Below, piece by piece: positions 51,882-63,615 of a DNA stretch of 64,000 nt. Below the pieces are notes generated by a model, which saw only the letters and a list, made by a program, of their open reading frames with translations, ran no database searches and had not been told where the DNA came from. The stretch's first letter is position 1. Every line of letters begins with the position of its first letter. The position numbers and the translations under genes were made by a program. This DNA is from Azolla caroliniana (taxonomy: Eukaryota > Polypodiophyta): NCBI GenBank assembly GCA_043228905.1, contig JBHGNT010000013.1, positions 17,050,001-17,114,000 on the forward strand. Reading direction: 5' to 3'.

Positions 51882-53991
51882 CTCCCCCTCAAGCTTAACT
51901 TGAGGTTCCGCTTGCTCTTCTGGATCTTCGCTCCGGCTTCGCCTGGCTTCACACCTTGCTCACGCTCCTCGACCCATTCGATTCCCCGCGCCTCGACCCT
52001 TTCGGTTGACTTGTCTGCTCGTGTTGTCACGGTGTTGGCGCCTCTTTTGCTAACCTTTCCTCCGCTTGTCCTTCAGTTGATTCGACGTCTCTGAGCCGAA
52101 CATTCGAACTGAATCGGTTGTGTCCGATTCGTTTCCACTCTTTCTTGAATTGGTTGTCTCCAATTCGTCTTCTGTCTTCAGGCCCTTAACCACATCGACC
52201 ATGTCTTGGTCTTGGCCTTCTCGCCCTTCTTGGCTTCATCTTCCCCTTGTTCAACTGACTCTGGCTCTTCCCTTTGGTTGTTGCCCTTGTTTCCGCCTTC
52301 GGTTTCTTCAGTCGACCTAAAATCAAATTCTTCATCCGACTCGGCTTCGCGGTCATTTCCATTCCCTTCCTGCTCCCTTTCCTGATCTTTTTTCCCCCTC
52401 AAGTTCGGCATGTTGAGGTGCTACAAACCAAGCGCACCCGAGAATTGCTACAACTTGTCGAGACCAAGGGGCTAGGTGAAGATCCATCAGAACATATACT
52501 AGTTCGACTTCACCGGAGAGGACACGCTCGCAGACAAAATGGTAGTGCACCTCAATGTGCTCGGTCCAGGCATGGAAGACGGGGTTCTTCGCAAGTTGGA
52601 TGATGTTGAGGTTGTCGCAGTAGATCGTCGTCGGATCGGACACCTCCACCTGTAGATCCTTGAGTAGCCTCTTGAGCCAAATGGTTTCACATGTAGTGAC
52701 ATCTGCTCCTCGATAGTGCAAATGTCGGTTACTTCTTGTTGCTCCAGGCGATCGCGACGCTCCCAAGCGAGAAAGCGAACCCAAATGTGGATCTACGATC
52801 ACCAACGTTTCTGTCCCAATCAACATCCGAGTAGCCGACGAGTTGTCTAGCAATATTGGTCTGATATAGTAGCACCCTATCCTTAGTGTCGCGTGTCAAG
52901 AATCGTGACCGGCCACAACCGACTTCTCGTTCGGATGTTTGGGTGCAGGGAATGTAAAGTAGAATGCACTCAGACAGGGAGTATCATGAATCTGATTATT
53001 CTAATGGGTCATGTATTGATTACTCATAGTTCAGGGGTGCAATGGAATCTCCTTTACGAAAACAGAAATAGCACAAGAGATAGAGACACTTGATTTTAAC
53101 GTGGAAACCCGAAATGGGAAAAACCACAGGGGTCCACAAACCCTGAGAAACAGAATCACTATGCTAAAAGGAGGAGTACAACTAGAAGCTCCGAGGCAAC
53201 GACCTCGAGATTCTATTTCGTCAACAGACGGCTACAGAGTTACACACGCTCTCACTCTCACTCACTTACTGTTACACAGTTACAGAGGCAACGACCTTCT
53301 AAGTAACATTTTCAACAATAACTCATCATCATCATTTTGGGTTATTTACACAGTTACTAGTACACCTTTTGGGTTATTTACAAGTGTAGCCCATCAGGGC
53401 ATATTTAGACTATTTACAAGTATAGTCTTCTGAGTTGGCTGTCTACACGATTTCGGTTTCGGCCACGGTTGAGTTTCTCATTAACTTGGCTCCTCTCTTC
53501 CCATCTGGAGGGACCTGTTTCCTAACACTGCGGACATAACGCAGTATCCTTTGCGTGCATTGAAGGTGTTTGGTTGTGGGCTGCGACATAAATTGACTGA
53601 TTAGGCCGATCGGGTAACTAAGATCCGGCTGAGTGATCGTCAAATAAATTAGGCTTCCGACAATCTGTCGGGTCACACAGCTTTCCCGAATCTCGGCAAA
53701 GCTTGACGCTTCTGTTCAAAGGAGTGGAGATGGACTTATAGTCTACCATCCCGAATTTGAAGAGCATACTCAACACGTAATGTCGTTGGCTGATCAGTAT
53801 GCCTTCGAGGGTGCGGATCACCTCGATCCCTAGGAAGTAATGAAGGTCCCCTAGGTCCTTCATGTCGAAAGATGCCGCGAGCTGGGACTTTATGTGGCCA
53901 ATTTCATCTAGATCGGTGCCGGCGATGACTAAATCATCAACATAAAGTAAAATACTAACCAGTCCATGTCGACCTTGCTGGACGAACAATG
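51882..53991 (-). pseudogene. Copia-7 coding remnants
   Basis: Minus-strand order: reverse transcriptase (53991-53528, with QGRHGLVSILLYVDDLVIAG, YFLGIEVIRT and GSLIYLTITQPDLSYPIG), then after the inserted LTR RNase H pieces (52853-52403, LQVEVSDPTTIYCDNLNI, HAWTEHIEVHYHFVCERV), then the Glu/Lys-rich tail. Several stops and frame changes are present. The tail is recognisably homologous to the Copia-1 tail. Confidence 0.8.
52894..53527 (-). repeat. Solo LTR (634 bp) inside Copia-7
   Basis: It runs from TGTCAAGAATCG to TTTCCTAACA on the plus strand and splits the Copia-7 pol between two halves that join when it is removed. Flanks are TCGCG and CTGCG, a degraded target duplication at best. It shares the GTGGAAACCC and GGAGGGACCTG blocks with the Copia-5/6 LTRs. 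Confidence 0.75.
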
Positions 53992-54359
53992 TGTGCAAAA
54001 ATAACGCTCGACCACAACCGAGTCTTAAAACAACGAATGGAAGAGAACAAACTCAAGCAGAGATGACACATGATATTTCCGTGGAAAACCCTAATAGGGA
54101 AAAAAAAACCATGGGAGTCCACGGACTCCAAACTATCACTATATAAGAAAGGTACAATCAGAAACTCGGAGGCAATGACCTCGAGCTCTATATCTTCGCC
54201 AAGCAACGGTTACGATAGAGTATCGCTCTGTATGTCTCTCTCTCTCTCTCTCTAGTCTCCTCTCTAAATCAATCAAATTCATCTTTCTCCTCTCTCTCTC
54301 TCTCTCTCTCTCTCTAGTCTCTAGTCTCTTCCTTCCCATGTTCCTCTCTGTGTAACGAC

Positions 54360-54830
54360 TCTTTCCGCCGTTGTTGTCGCCGTTTATTGTCGTCACCGTC
54401 GTTGTCGCCGTCGTCTGCATCCGCTGTCTGCTACCGACTGTTGCTGTCGTCATCTGACGACTACCGCTGTCTGCTACCATCTGCAGCCGTCTTCTGCCGT
54501 CTGCAACCGTCGCCGTCTGCGCCGTTTATTGTCGTCGCCGTCGTCTGCAGCCGTCGTCTGCAGTCGACTGTTGTTGTCGTCGTCTAACAACTACCGTTGT
54601 CTGTTGCCGTCGCCGTCTGCTACCGTCTGCAACCGTCTTATGCCGTCTGCAACCGTCTTATGCCGTCTTATGCCGTCTGCAACCGTCTTATGCCGTCTAC
54701 AACCGTCTTATGCCGTCTGCTACCGTCTTATGCCGTCTGCTACCGTCTTATGCCGTCGTCTGCCGTCTGTTGCCATCGTTTGACGATTGCCACCGTTGCC
54801 GTCGCCGTCGTTGTCGCGAGGTGTTTCTTC
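54360..54830 (+). repeat. CCGTCTK-type tandem repeats in the LINE 5' region
   Basis: Short units such as GCCGTCTTAT, ACCGTCTGCA and TCGTCTGC recur over about 470 bp. From about 54620 to 54760 ACCGTCTTATGCCGTCTGCA-like units alternate almost regularly. Cys/Leu/Ser-rich open frames here are by-products. Confidence 0.8.
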
Positions 54831-55072
54831 TCCGTTTTCTCTTGACGTTGCGAAGTGCCATTTTCTTGACGAGTTCGTGGGTGGGTTCTTTTGGTGTGCT
54901 CGTCGCGTGCTACAAAATGTCGATGTGATTGCGACATACACACAAACTCAGCTAAGTCTCGAACCCATTTATTTTACCTTTTTTTCTTATTGACACCACA
55001 ATTACGTCTAAACGAACTAAGGAACATAGGGATATACAAGACGAGGCTATAAGTAAGGAGGACTTTTTAGAT

Positions 55073-55813
55073 ATGTTTAATCGTTTAACAAAAATAGAGA
55101 TGGATATGAAAAAATGGGTGAAAGACGCTGAAACCCACAAGAAAAAAGATAGAGAGGAAAAAGACGCCCTCAAGGCCGAAATAGAACAACTTAAAGTAGA
55201 AAACACCGACCTTAAAAAACAACTTAAGGACATCGAGGTATCTCGAGAAGACGGTGAAATATCCTCTATAGAGGATATAAAGGACAAAATTAAAAAAGTT
55301 AAAGAGGAAGTTAATAATAACATAGAGTTAGCTAAAACGGGTTGGGTAGATGTGGTTAAAAGAAACATTAAAAAAGAAATAAAAGATGAAAATATTGTTA
55401 ATACCACCCTTGAAGAAGAGAAAATGCGTCAGGCCCGACACTTAAATGTACATGTCACTGGGCTCAAGGAAGGTGCAACCCCAAATGAGGATGCACAAAC
55501 ACTTGGGAAAATGTTAGGGTACACAGAGGCCCTACCTATCACCAAAGCATGGAGGGTCGGGCGTGACACAACTAGGAAGAGAGCCTTAGTCCTTCAATTT
55601 AAAGACTTAGACTCTAGAATCACTTTCTTTAAGAAGAGACCAATCCTTTGAGGAATGGGTGGGGACCCCATCTATCTCGATGAAGACCTCACTAAGATGC
55701 AAATTGAGCATCGCAAGAGTTGTATGCCACGAGTTATGCAAGCTCACAAAGAAGGCCATCACGCCTTTTACCGAGGCGGGCGAGTGATCATAAATGATCG
55801 CACTACTAATTGA
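55073..55813 (+). pseudogene. LINE ORF1 with one nonsense codon
   Basis: The N-terminal half is a long charged coiled coil (MFNRLTKIEMDMKKWVKDAE onward, Lys/Glu/Asp-rich to about residue 110). The C-terminal half (RHLNVHVTGLKEG, KAWRVGRDTTRKRALVLQF) resembles the RNA-binding part of LINE ORF1 proteins. A TGA at 55649-55651 interrupts it, and the frame then continues through GMGGDPIYLDEDLTKMQIEH to a TGA at 55811. No ATG upstream of 55073 is in frame, although the frame is open; the original start may be lost. Confidence 0.72.
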
Positions 55814-55849
55814 CGGCGTGTGGCCCATGTGACAGAAAATGCACTTAGG

Positions 55850-58800
55850 ATGACCTTATGGAATTGTAACGTCGCACTTTGGGCACACCCCGGCCGCCTA
55901 GAGGAGATACTAAAGGTATCTGATATACTTTTCTTGGTAGAAACACATCAGAGCCCAAATAGAGGACTCCCACGGGTCGAAGGATTCTGTTGGGAGTCCG
56001 CTTTTAGACAAACCTCACGTCGACACACTACTAGGGGATCTGGAGGTGTCGCGATATTGTTTCGTAGAGAGCTACATAATAGGATAGAAATAATGAAGAT
56101 AGACCTAGAAGCTCGTTTTATGTGGGTGAAAGTCTCCACAAGCAAAGACCAGGCAATATTTTTCTCCATTTGTTACTTTCCCCCAAAAGGAATGCCACAT
56201 GGGCCTTCTCCATACGAACCCCTATCGGATGACATAATCCGATATTCTTCCCAAGGAGAAGTATTTCTTGTAGGAGACTTCAATGCGAGAACCCAATCCT
56301 GACAATGCACAGTATTTCAGATGAATAGAAACCTAGAAATGGTAAATGTTGATCCTTTAGGCATAAGCACCACACGTAGATCAAAGGATCAAGGTGCGGA
56401 CGCCATGAGCTTTGGCCATCATCTGCTCGAACTTGGCAGTCGGCACCGGATGGTCATATATAATGGTTTAGCTAAGTGGCCGGTCTCGGAAGAGCTCACA
56501 TGTTTCCTACATGGAGGAGGGGAAAGCACAGTTGATTATCTAATAGGACGCCCTGAAGCTACCCACATGATTAACTCCTTCCGAGTGGCCCCATGCCCTA
56601 TTGGCGCAGACCATAGTTTCTTATACTTCGAGCTAAAATGTGATATCTCTAAGGTCACCAAGTCTAGTCAACCATGCCATCACACCACAATACATTTCAC
56701 ACATGAGCTCTCTGACATATACTCTCAACATGTTCAGGCCCATCTCCCCTCCCTTGATCCCTCCCTACCGTTAGAAAGCCTTAGTACGAAACTCACACAC
56801 ATCCTTCACTCTGCAGCAGCTAGCAGTTTCCCATATACAAAACACTCAAATCAAGGTAAATCAGGATCAATGCCACAAAATAAATGGTATGATGAGGATT
56901 GTAGGGACTTACATAGACAACTTACAGTATCGCAACTCAATGGTAGTATTACCTCCATACAAGCTCGCAAAGAAATGCGCAAGATGACACGTCGTAAGAG
57001 ACGAGCGTGGGAGGCATCCCAATATTGGGAACTCTACCATATGCTCAGGAGTAGCGATTGCGCCATGGCATGGAAGAGACTACGGGAGCCAAGACCACAA
57101 ACACCCATCGAAGATCCCGAAACTTGGCACACATATACAGAGAGACTTTACCAAATCCCAAACCAACCACCCATTCCAATGCCTTCCACACCCCGGCCTA
57201 CCACGGGGACACTTTTCACGACCTCTAGGGTCGTGAAGGTCATAAAGAAATTACAACATAGGAAGTCCATGGACCACACAGGATTGCGAGCAGAACACAT
57301 TATATATGCGAGAGAGTGCCTATCTCCCTTGCTAACTCTAATCTTCAATCGTGCCCTTGCGGAGGGTTTTCCACCATAGTGGACTATGAATACAATGGCC
57401 CCCATACATAAAGGGGGGGACCCCATGGACCCAAATACATATAGGACCATTATGATAGGCCATACCCTTGCTAAGTTATATGGTGCAGTAATGGAAGCAG
57501 AGCTTAGCGACTATATGGAGACCCTAAACCTTCGTGCACCTGAACAAGCTGGCTTTAGACGAGCCTTCTCCACTATTGATCATATCTTCACACTTAGATG
57601 CCTAATTGACCAAACTAAGGCTCGCAAGAAGAAATTATATTGTTGTTTTGTGGACTTCCGCAAAGCCTTTGACACAGTCCCTAGAGAGCGGTTGTTTGAT
57701 AGACTTAAAAGCTTGAGGATACCGGATGATATGGTATGGGCCATCTACACACTATATGAACAAGTGTCCGGGTGTGTCCGATGCCCAGGTGGACTATCTA
57801 ATCGTTTCACTAGCACTATTGGTGTAAAACAAGGTTGCCCCCTATCACCGACGCTTTTTGGGATCTACATTGATGAGATCACAGATTTTATTGCTCGTGA
57901 GGGAGGCGCCAGAGTGGTCCTTGGGGATACGCAAGTTCATATCTTGCTCTATGCGGATGACATAGTTTTGCTCTCTGAATCCAAACATGACCTACAAAGG
58001 CACCTTAATGCCTTAGATGACTTTTGTGTACAACGAGGATTGGTAGTGAATCTAGGGAAAACGAAAGTCCTTATCTTCCACACATCGGCCCAAGTTAGAG
58101 CTAAGTGTCACCTAACTATCTCCCATAGCCCAATCGAGGTGTTGGATCATACGTCTATCTCGGAGTCACTTTTAGTGCCCGCTTAGGTAAATTTTCGATG
58201 ACACAGGCAGCAAAGGATAGACTCACGAGAGGACATGCATCCCTCTCACTCCTAGAGAGACAATGCCACCAAGCACACTTTCAAGAACCACGGACTAAAG
58301 GGTGGCTCTTTGACTCATTAGTGACCCCCTCCCTCATGTATGCATCAGAGGTTTGGGCTCCAGGATTACCATCTTTCATGTGGACGCAATTAGAGAGACC
58401 ATTGGCGATGATGCTATCACGCCAACTCCGAAGCAAATCGACTGTACCACATGACATTATTAGGGTTGAGTTCACGTTACCCCCAATGTTAGTAGAGGCA
58501 CTTTTTCAACTTGTAGTCTTCATTCACAGGATACATAGCCAACCACATGATAGAATATCTCATCAAGCCTTTAAGGCCTCTCGATCATTGTATGAGTCCG
58601 GCTATACTAGCTCATGGTATGGCATGATGGTGAGTTGGCTTCTTGCAAATGGTCTAGACATTAATAACCTACCTCCCCTTAGGTACAACCACACGAGTGA
58701 TAACACTTTAATCTCTCATGAGGACCGCAATAAAGTAATACGCCAAGAAATATGGCAAATTTACACTCGGTGTAAATGGATCACCCCACTAGAGCCACTC

Positions 58801-59517
58801 CCATCTAAAATGTTGTACTATAAGAAACACATCATGCACTTCTCTAAGTTAGGTTTTATCACGCAGCCAAAATATCTAGATGTATTCTTACCACATGCAC
58901 TAAGGGTTGCCATTGGACAACTTAGAATATCATCTCACCAACTTGAGATTGAGAATGGCCGTACTAGTGGAGTCCCTAGGGAGGAAAGGATATGTAGGTT
59001 ATGTCACATAGAGATAGAGGATGAGTACCACTTTACATGCAAATGTCCAACCTATGCCGAGATAAGGGCAAAATACCAAGACATACTTGGTTCGTCTCCC
59101 ACCCTCCCCAAACTATTAGATACTCTAGATATAAAGAAATTAGGCAAATACATTCTAAAGCTAAAACAACACAGAGAGAATAAGTTACAAAATGTTGACA
59201 ATAATGTTGCTAATGATCACGAACATGTAACAAATGAAGTTTTTCAGGAACAGGGGGAGACAACGAATGCCGACACACTTGCACCACTCGGCCTTTCCAT
59301 TGATGAGGCAGAAAACCAGAGAAGAACCAGACGTCCTCGGGTGCCGGGTTTCAAAGCAACTCGACGTGATGTGGAAGCAATATTGAAAATAAGGGAACGT
59401 GAGCTACACCGCCTAGAAGCCATGGCCAGGGCACTCTCTACATTGGAACCACAGATCACACCCACATCAAGACCCTTTGACCCCCCACTTCTTTTCGAGA
59501 GGCTTAGGTGGAAATAA
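55850..59517 (+). pseudogene. LINE ORF2: endonuclease and reverse transcriptase
   Basis: From ATG 55850, 37 nt after ORF1: endonuclease motifs LWNCN, LVETH, GGVAILF, CYFPP, VGDFNART, DYLI and ADHSF, then reverse transcriptase HTGLRAEHI, APIHKGGD, CCFVDFRKAFDTV, GVKQGCPLSPTLF and LLYADDIVLL. A C-terminal region follows with HQLEIENGR and a CRLCHIEIEDEYHFTCKC knuckle, then about 110 further residues rich in Arg and Glu. Stops at 56300 (TGA) and 57377 (TAG) and a 1-bp loss near 58150 (LDH|YVYLGV) break it. Catalytic residues are intact. Confidence 0.88.
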
Positions 59518-59816
59518 AATTAGGCTTAGTGTATAGTCACTTTCGAGTATACTACGTATTGTACACTACTAGAACTCTTTTAGTTTAAGTTCTATTTTTT
59601 ACTTTATTTTATTTTAGTTATGATGATTGGATAAATACTCTTTTGTTGTAAACCAATTGTCTCATGGGCCAAATTTGGCCTTAGAAGACGTTAATATATC
59701 TTTCTTTCTTCTTTCTCTCTCTCTCTCTCTCTCTCTCTATACAACAGTTATGCACATACAACAATATGACAACGCCCACTTCTATGATTGCCCCATGTCA
59801 TATTTATACTCATATG

Positions 59817-60392
59817 TGATAGGATACTTGTCTCCAACTATCCTCAGCCACAATCGAGACATCGGATCAGTCACAGAAAATAGGGATGTGGAGAGATGTA
59901 TCTACGCACGAAACAGTAAAGAAGAGAGTGCACAGGATGTTAACGTGGAAAAACCAAATATGGGAAAAACCACAGTAGCCCTAAGACTGCAAAATATCAC
60001 TATATCAAGATTACAACAATGGGGCACAGACGCAACAACCTCTTGCTCCCTCGCTTCGCCACCAGGCGGTTACAACAAAGGCAACAACCTCTGTATATCG
60101 CTCTCTCTACCTCTCTTACGCACTGTACAGAAGTTACACCAATAACTCTATCATCGTCTATTAAGTTTCCCCTAGGTCATATTTATACTAATATGACTTT
60201 CGGGCTATTTACACATATAGCCCTAGTGGGCTCTCTGGAACATATTTACATATATGTCCCTTCCATCCGATGAGAGGTTCTCACCGGGCCTGCAACATCC
60301 AGTTCTCACCGGGTCTTCTGTTGCCGGGTACGCCACATCCGGATTCGACCGAGGCCAATATCTTCCCATCCGGAGGGACCTGTTTCCTAACA
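59817..60392 (-). repeat. Solo LTR (576 bp) with perfect target duplication
   Basis: It has ends TGATAGGATAC and TTTCCTAACA and is flanked on both sides by ATATG (59812-59816 and 60393-60397). It lies within the right part of the Copia-6 LTR, whose sequence joins cleanly when it is removed. Confidence 0.9.
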
Positions 60393-60495
60393 ATATGAAC
60401 TTAGGGCTATTTACAAATGTGTCTTCTCTTCCAGTTCTCACCGGGTCCTCTTCATTCATAACCGAATCCCATCCGGAGGGACGGACTTCCCAACA

Positions 60496-63400
60496 ATCTC
60501 CCCCTTCACTCCGTCATGGGATGTCTCGTAAACCCGATCCGCTTTCGGCACGCGACCAGCTTTTTGGTTTTCAACACCTTGGTTAACATATCCGACCATT
60601 CTCCTCCGTGTGGATCTTCGTTAGGATGAACTCTTGATCTTCTACTCTCTCCCGGATCCAGTGGTACCTCTGTTGGATATGTTTCATCCGGGAATGGTAG
60701 GCCACATTCCTCGCAAAGTGGATGGCACTTTGATTGTCGCAGTAGAGCTGGTATTCCTCCTATTGGATCCCTATCTCTCTGATGAAGTCCTTCATCCAGA
60801 TTATCTCCTTCGCGGCTTCCACAGTTGCCATGTACTCCGCCTCCGTGTTTGATAACGCAACCGTCTTCTGCAGCCTCGACTGCCACGAAACAACTCCCCC
60901 TGCATAAGTCATGACATATCCGGATGTAGACCAGCTGGTATCCGCATCAACCGACATATCCGAATCGATGAAGCCTTCCAAGAGCGGTTTACCAGAGCCA
61001 AATCGGAGGCACATACTCGAGGTGCCTTTCAAATACCGGAGTACCCACTTTACCGTGTTCCAATGCTCTCTTCCGGGATTGCTCATGAGCCAGCTCACCA
61101 CTCCGATTGCATATCCGATATCCGGCTGGGTACTTACCATCGCGTACATCAAGCTCCCGACGGCAGAAGCATATGGTATCTTCATCATATCCGTCTTCTC
61201 TGCCTTTGTCCTCGGGCTTTGTTTTCTAAATAGCTTGCAGTTTGCCGGAAGTGTCGATCCGACCGGTTTTGCCTCCGACATGTTGAACTGTTGAAGCACC
61301 TTTGTCACGTACTTCTCCTGTGACAACCACAACAGCTTCTTCGACTAAACTCAGATGATGTGCATTCCCAATATTTGTCTTGCCGGACCCAAGTCTTTCA
61401 TTGAGAAGGTTTCGTTCAGAGCCTTCTTCAGCACCCGAATCTTGCCTTGGTCTGATCCGACAATCAACATATCATCCACATATAGGAGGAGTATCAGGAA
61501 ATCTCCTCCATCAAATTTCTTCACAAACATGTAGTGATTGGCCTGCGTCTTGTGGTACCCTTGGTCGGTCATAAAGGAGTCGAACTTCTGGTACCATTAC
61601 CGGGGAGCTTGCTTCAGTCCTTATAAGGTCTTCTTCAGCCGGCACACCAGGTGCTCCTTCCCTTTCTTCTCAAATCCTTCTGGTTGATGCATGTAGATCT
61701 CTTCTTCGAGGTCGCCATGTAGAAATGTCGTCTTGACGTCCAATTACTCTACCTCGAGGTCCATGCTTGCCGTTATGCTCAATACCGTCTGGATGGATGC
61801 CATCTTTACAACCAAGGCAAAGATCTCATTGAAATCCACACATTTCTTCTATTGCAAACCCTTCACAACTATCTGGGCTTGGGAATCCATCTCGTCCTAC
61901 ATGGCACTCAACCACTTGTGGCTGTGGGTGTCTTTCTTTGCTTCTTTGAATCTTTCCGGCTCCACCTCATCGGTCAGCAATACGTGCTCTGCAGTCGGAA
62001 ATCTCCGAGGGGCTCTTCTCTCCCTAAGAGGGTATCTCCGTCTTTGGTCTTCGGCAATCGGTTGCTCCGTCTGTTCCTCCTCCGAATCCGATTCAGGATC
62101 TTGTTCGGTTCTAGTGTCTTCTTCCTCTACTTCTTCGGTCGGTTCAGTTTCTTGTCCGAATCCGACCGGTTCGTCGAGTGTCATCCGGTTACCGACTAAC
62201 ATCCGGTTTTCAACCGGGTAAGTCCTCAAACTGCCCCCGGTATTCTCCTCCGTTATCTACTTGAACCACTTTCAGCTTCCGGCCGGTTTCTCTTTCCACT
62301 CTCGCATGGAGTTCCTTGAAGACGCATAGCACCTTATCCTTTGTCTTTAGCGGTGAGACCCACAACTTCCGGTTGTTGTCATCTAGGAACATCACGAAGT
62401 ACTACGATCCGGCGTGTGACTTCGTGTCCACTTGACACACATCAGTATGCACCAGCTCCAGTGGTGCATTCCGTCTCATTGGTGGTCTTGACCGAAAGGA
62501 GGTTCGGTTTTGCTTGTCGGCCAAGCAATCGGTTCACTTCTCAAGATGCACATCTTTCACCTCCGGAATGAGGTTATCTTCGGCAAGTCTTCTCGTCCCC
62601 TTCTGGCTCATATGACACAGTCTCTTCTGCCACAGATCACTAGCAATGTCAGATTCTATGTTTACTTCTTCCCAACATATCCGTGCATGGATCAAATACA
62701 ATGTGTTGATCTTCCGGGCTCGAGCCACAATCAGGCTTCCTTTGCTGAATATCATGACTTCGTTCCGAATGCTACCCGTGTGACCTTCATCATCTAACCG
62801 ACCGGTTGATATCAGGTTCAGTCGAACCTCCGGAACGTGTCGAACATCCTTCAATAGCAACTTGCATCCAATTGCTGTCGTCAACAACACATCTCCTATG
62901 CCGACGATTCGACATGTCCCTTCATTCCCCATCCGGATACAACCGTGATCTCCGACTGTGTACGATGAGAAGCATCTCTGGTCCGGTGTCAGGTGGAACG
63001 ACACTCCAGAATCGACAACCCACGTTGTCTCGTCTTCGACAAGGTTTAACTCATTCTCCTCGGTAATGAGCATCAGTTCTTCTTCACTTGCCATGATTGC
63101 CGATGTTCCCTTCCAATCCGAACCTTTCCGATCTGAACCCTTCTTCCAATCGGATTGTCGGTTCCTTTCTCTTTCCGGAAATGCCGACAGTTCTTCTAGA
63201 AGTGCCCCAACTTCCCGCAATAGAAGCAAGTAGGCCTCCCCCTAGACTTCGACCTTGTCCCTGATTTGTCCCGGTTTTGGGGGCTCCGATACCAGCCTCT
63301 TCCCCGGTTGTGGTCATCTTCCGTAACCAACGCCTTTGGATCGGTTTTGGACTCCCGGTCCTTTCGGTGAGCTTCTTCATCTAGAAAGCTTGATTTTACC

Positions 63401-63615
63401 CTTGCTAGGGAAAACTTCTTTCCTTTCGGCCCGACATTGCCCAACAAGACAACTAGCATCTCCCAACTATCTAGGAGGGAACCGAGCAAGAGTAATGCAA
63501 GTACCTCATTGGCGAGAGGTACTTCCAACGAGGTTGCTTGGTTTATCAGTCCCTGGAAGGCATTCATGTGCTCTGCCATACTGGAGCCATCCTGGTACCG
63601 GAGCCTCACTAGCTG
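60496..63615 (-). pseudogene. Copia-6 polyprotein remnants
   Basis: Minus-strand order: gag (63615-63090, SSMAEHMNAFQGLINQATSL, zinc knuckle CFYCGKLGHF), protease (WVVDSGVSFHLTPD near 62990), integrase start (LWQKRLCHMSQKG), integrase core cut at VVQVDNGGEYRGQF (about 62230), then a spacer rich in Glu (62220-62050). Reverse transcriptase follows ([34 protein letters not shown]), and RNase H (GFIDSDMSVDADTSWSTSG). Stops and frame changes are frequent, and the later integrase region is missing. Confidence 0.82.

Larger units (their letters stand above)
51481..53991 (-). mobile_element. Copia-7, Copia-1-family relative, truncated
   Basis: The 3' LTR is 51481-51881 (401 bp, similar to the Copia-1 LTR). 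Polypurine tracts lie at 51882-51893 and 52392-52403, with a charged C-terminal coding region between. RNase H and reverse transcriptase remnants follow (HYFLGIEVIRTLEG, LLYVDDLVIAGTD). A solo LTR (52894-53527) interrupts it. The Copia-6 LTR ends it at 53992. It lies inside Copia-5. Confidence 0.85.
54255..59710 (+). mobile_element. Nearly full-length LINE (endonuclease plus reverse transcriptase)
   Basis: It has a repetitive CCGTC-rich 5' region, a coiled-coil ORF1, and an ORF2 with an apurinic-type endonuclease and reverse transcriptase but no RNase H. It is inserted in the CT tract of the Copia-6 LTR. Both borders fall in CT repeats, so the exact ends and the target duplication cannot be read. 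Only three stops and a 1-bp deletion disable it. Confidence 0.85.
53992..63615 (-). mobile_element. Copia-6 with a composite 3' LTR
   Basis: Its 3' LTR is in three pieces: 53992 to about 54254, about 59711-59816, and 60398-60495. They are separated by a LINE and by a solo LTR. Without the insertions it would be close to the 560 bp of the Copia-5 LTR. Internal coding (60496-63615) runs gag to RNase H on the minus strand with deletions. It is inserted in Copia-7. Confidence 0.78.

Noticed and set aside
54387-54845. Cys/Leu/Ser-rich open frames upstream of the LINE
   Set aside because: They are translations of CCGTC repeats in several frames with equal plausibility, so none is favoured as coding.
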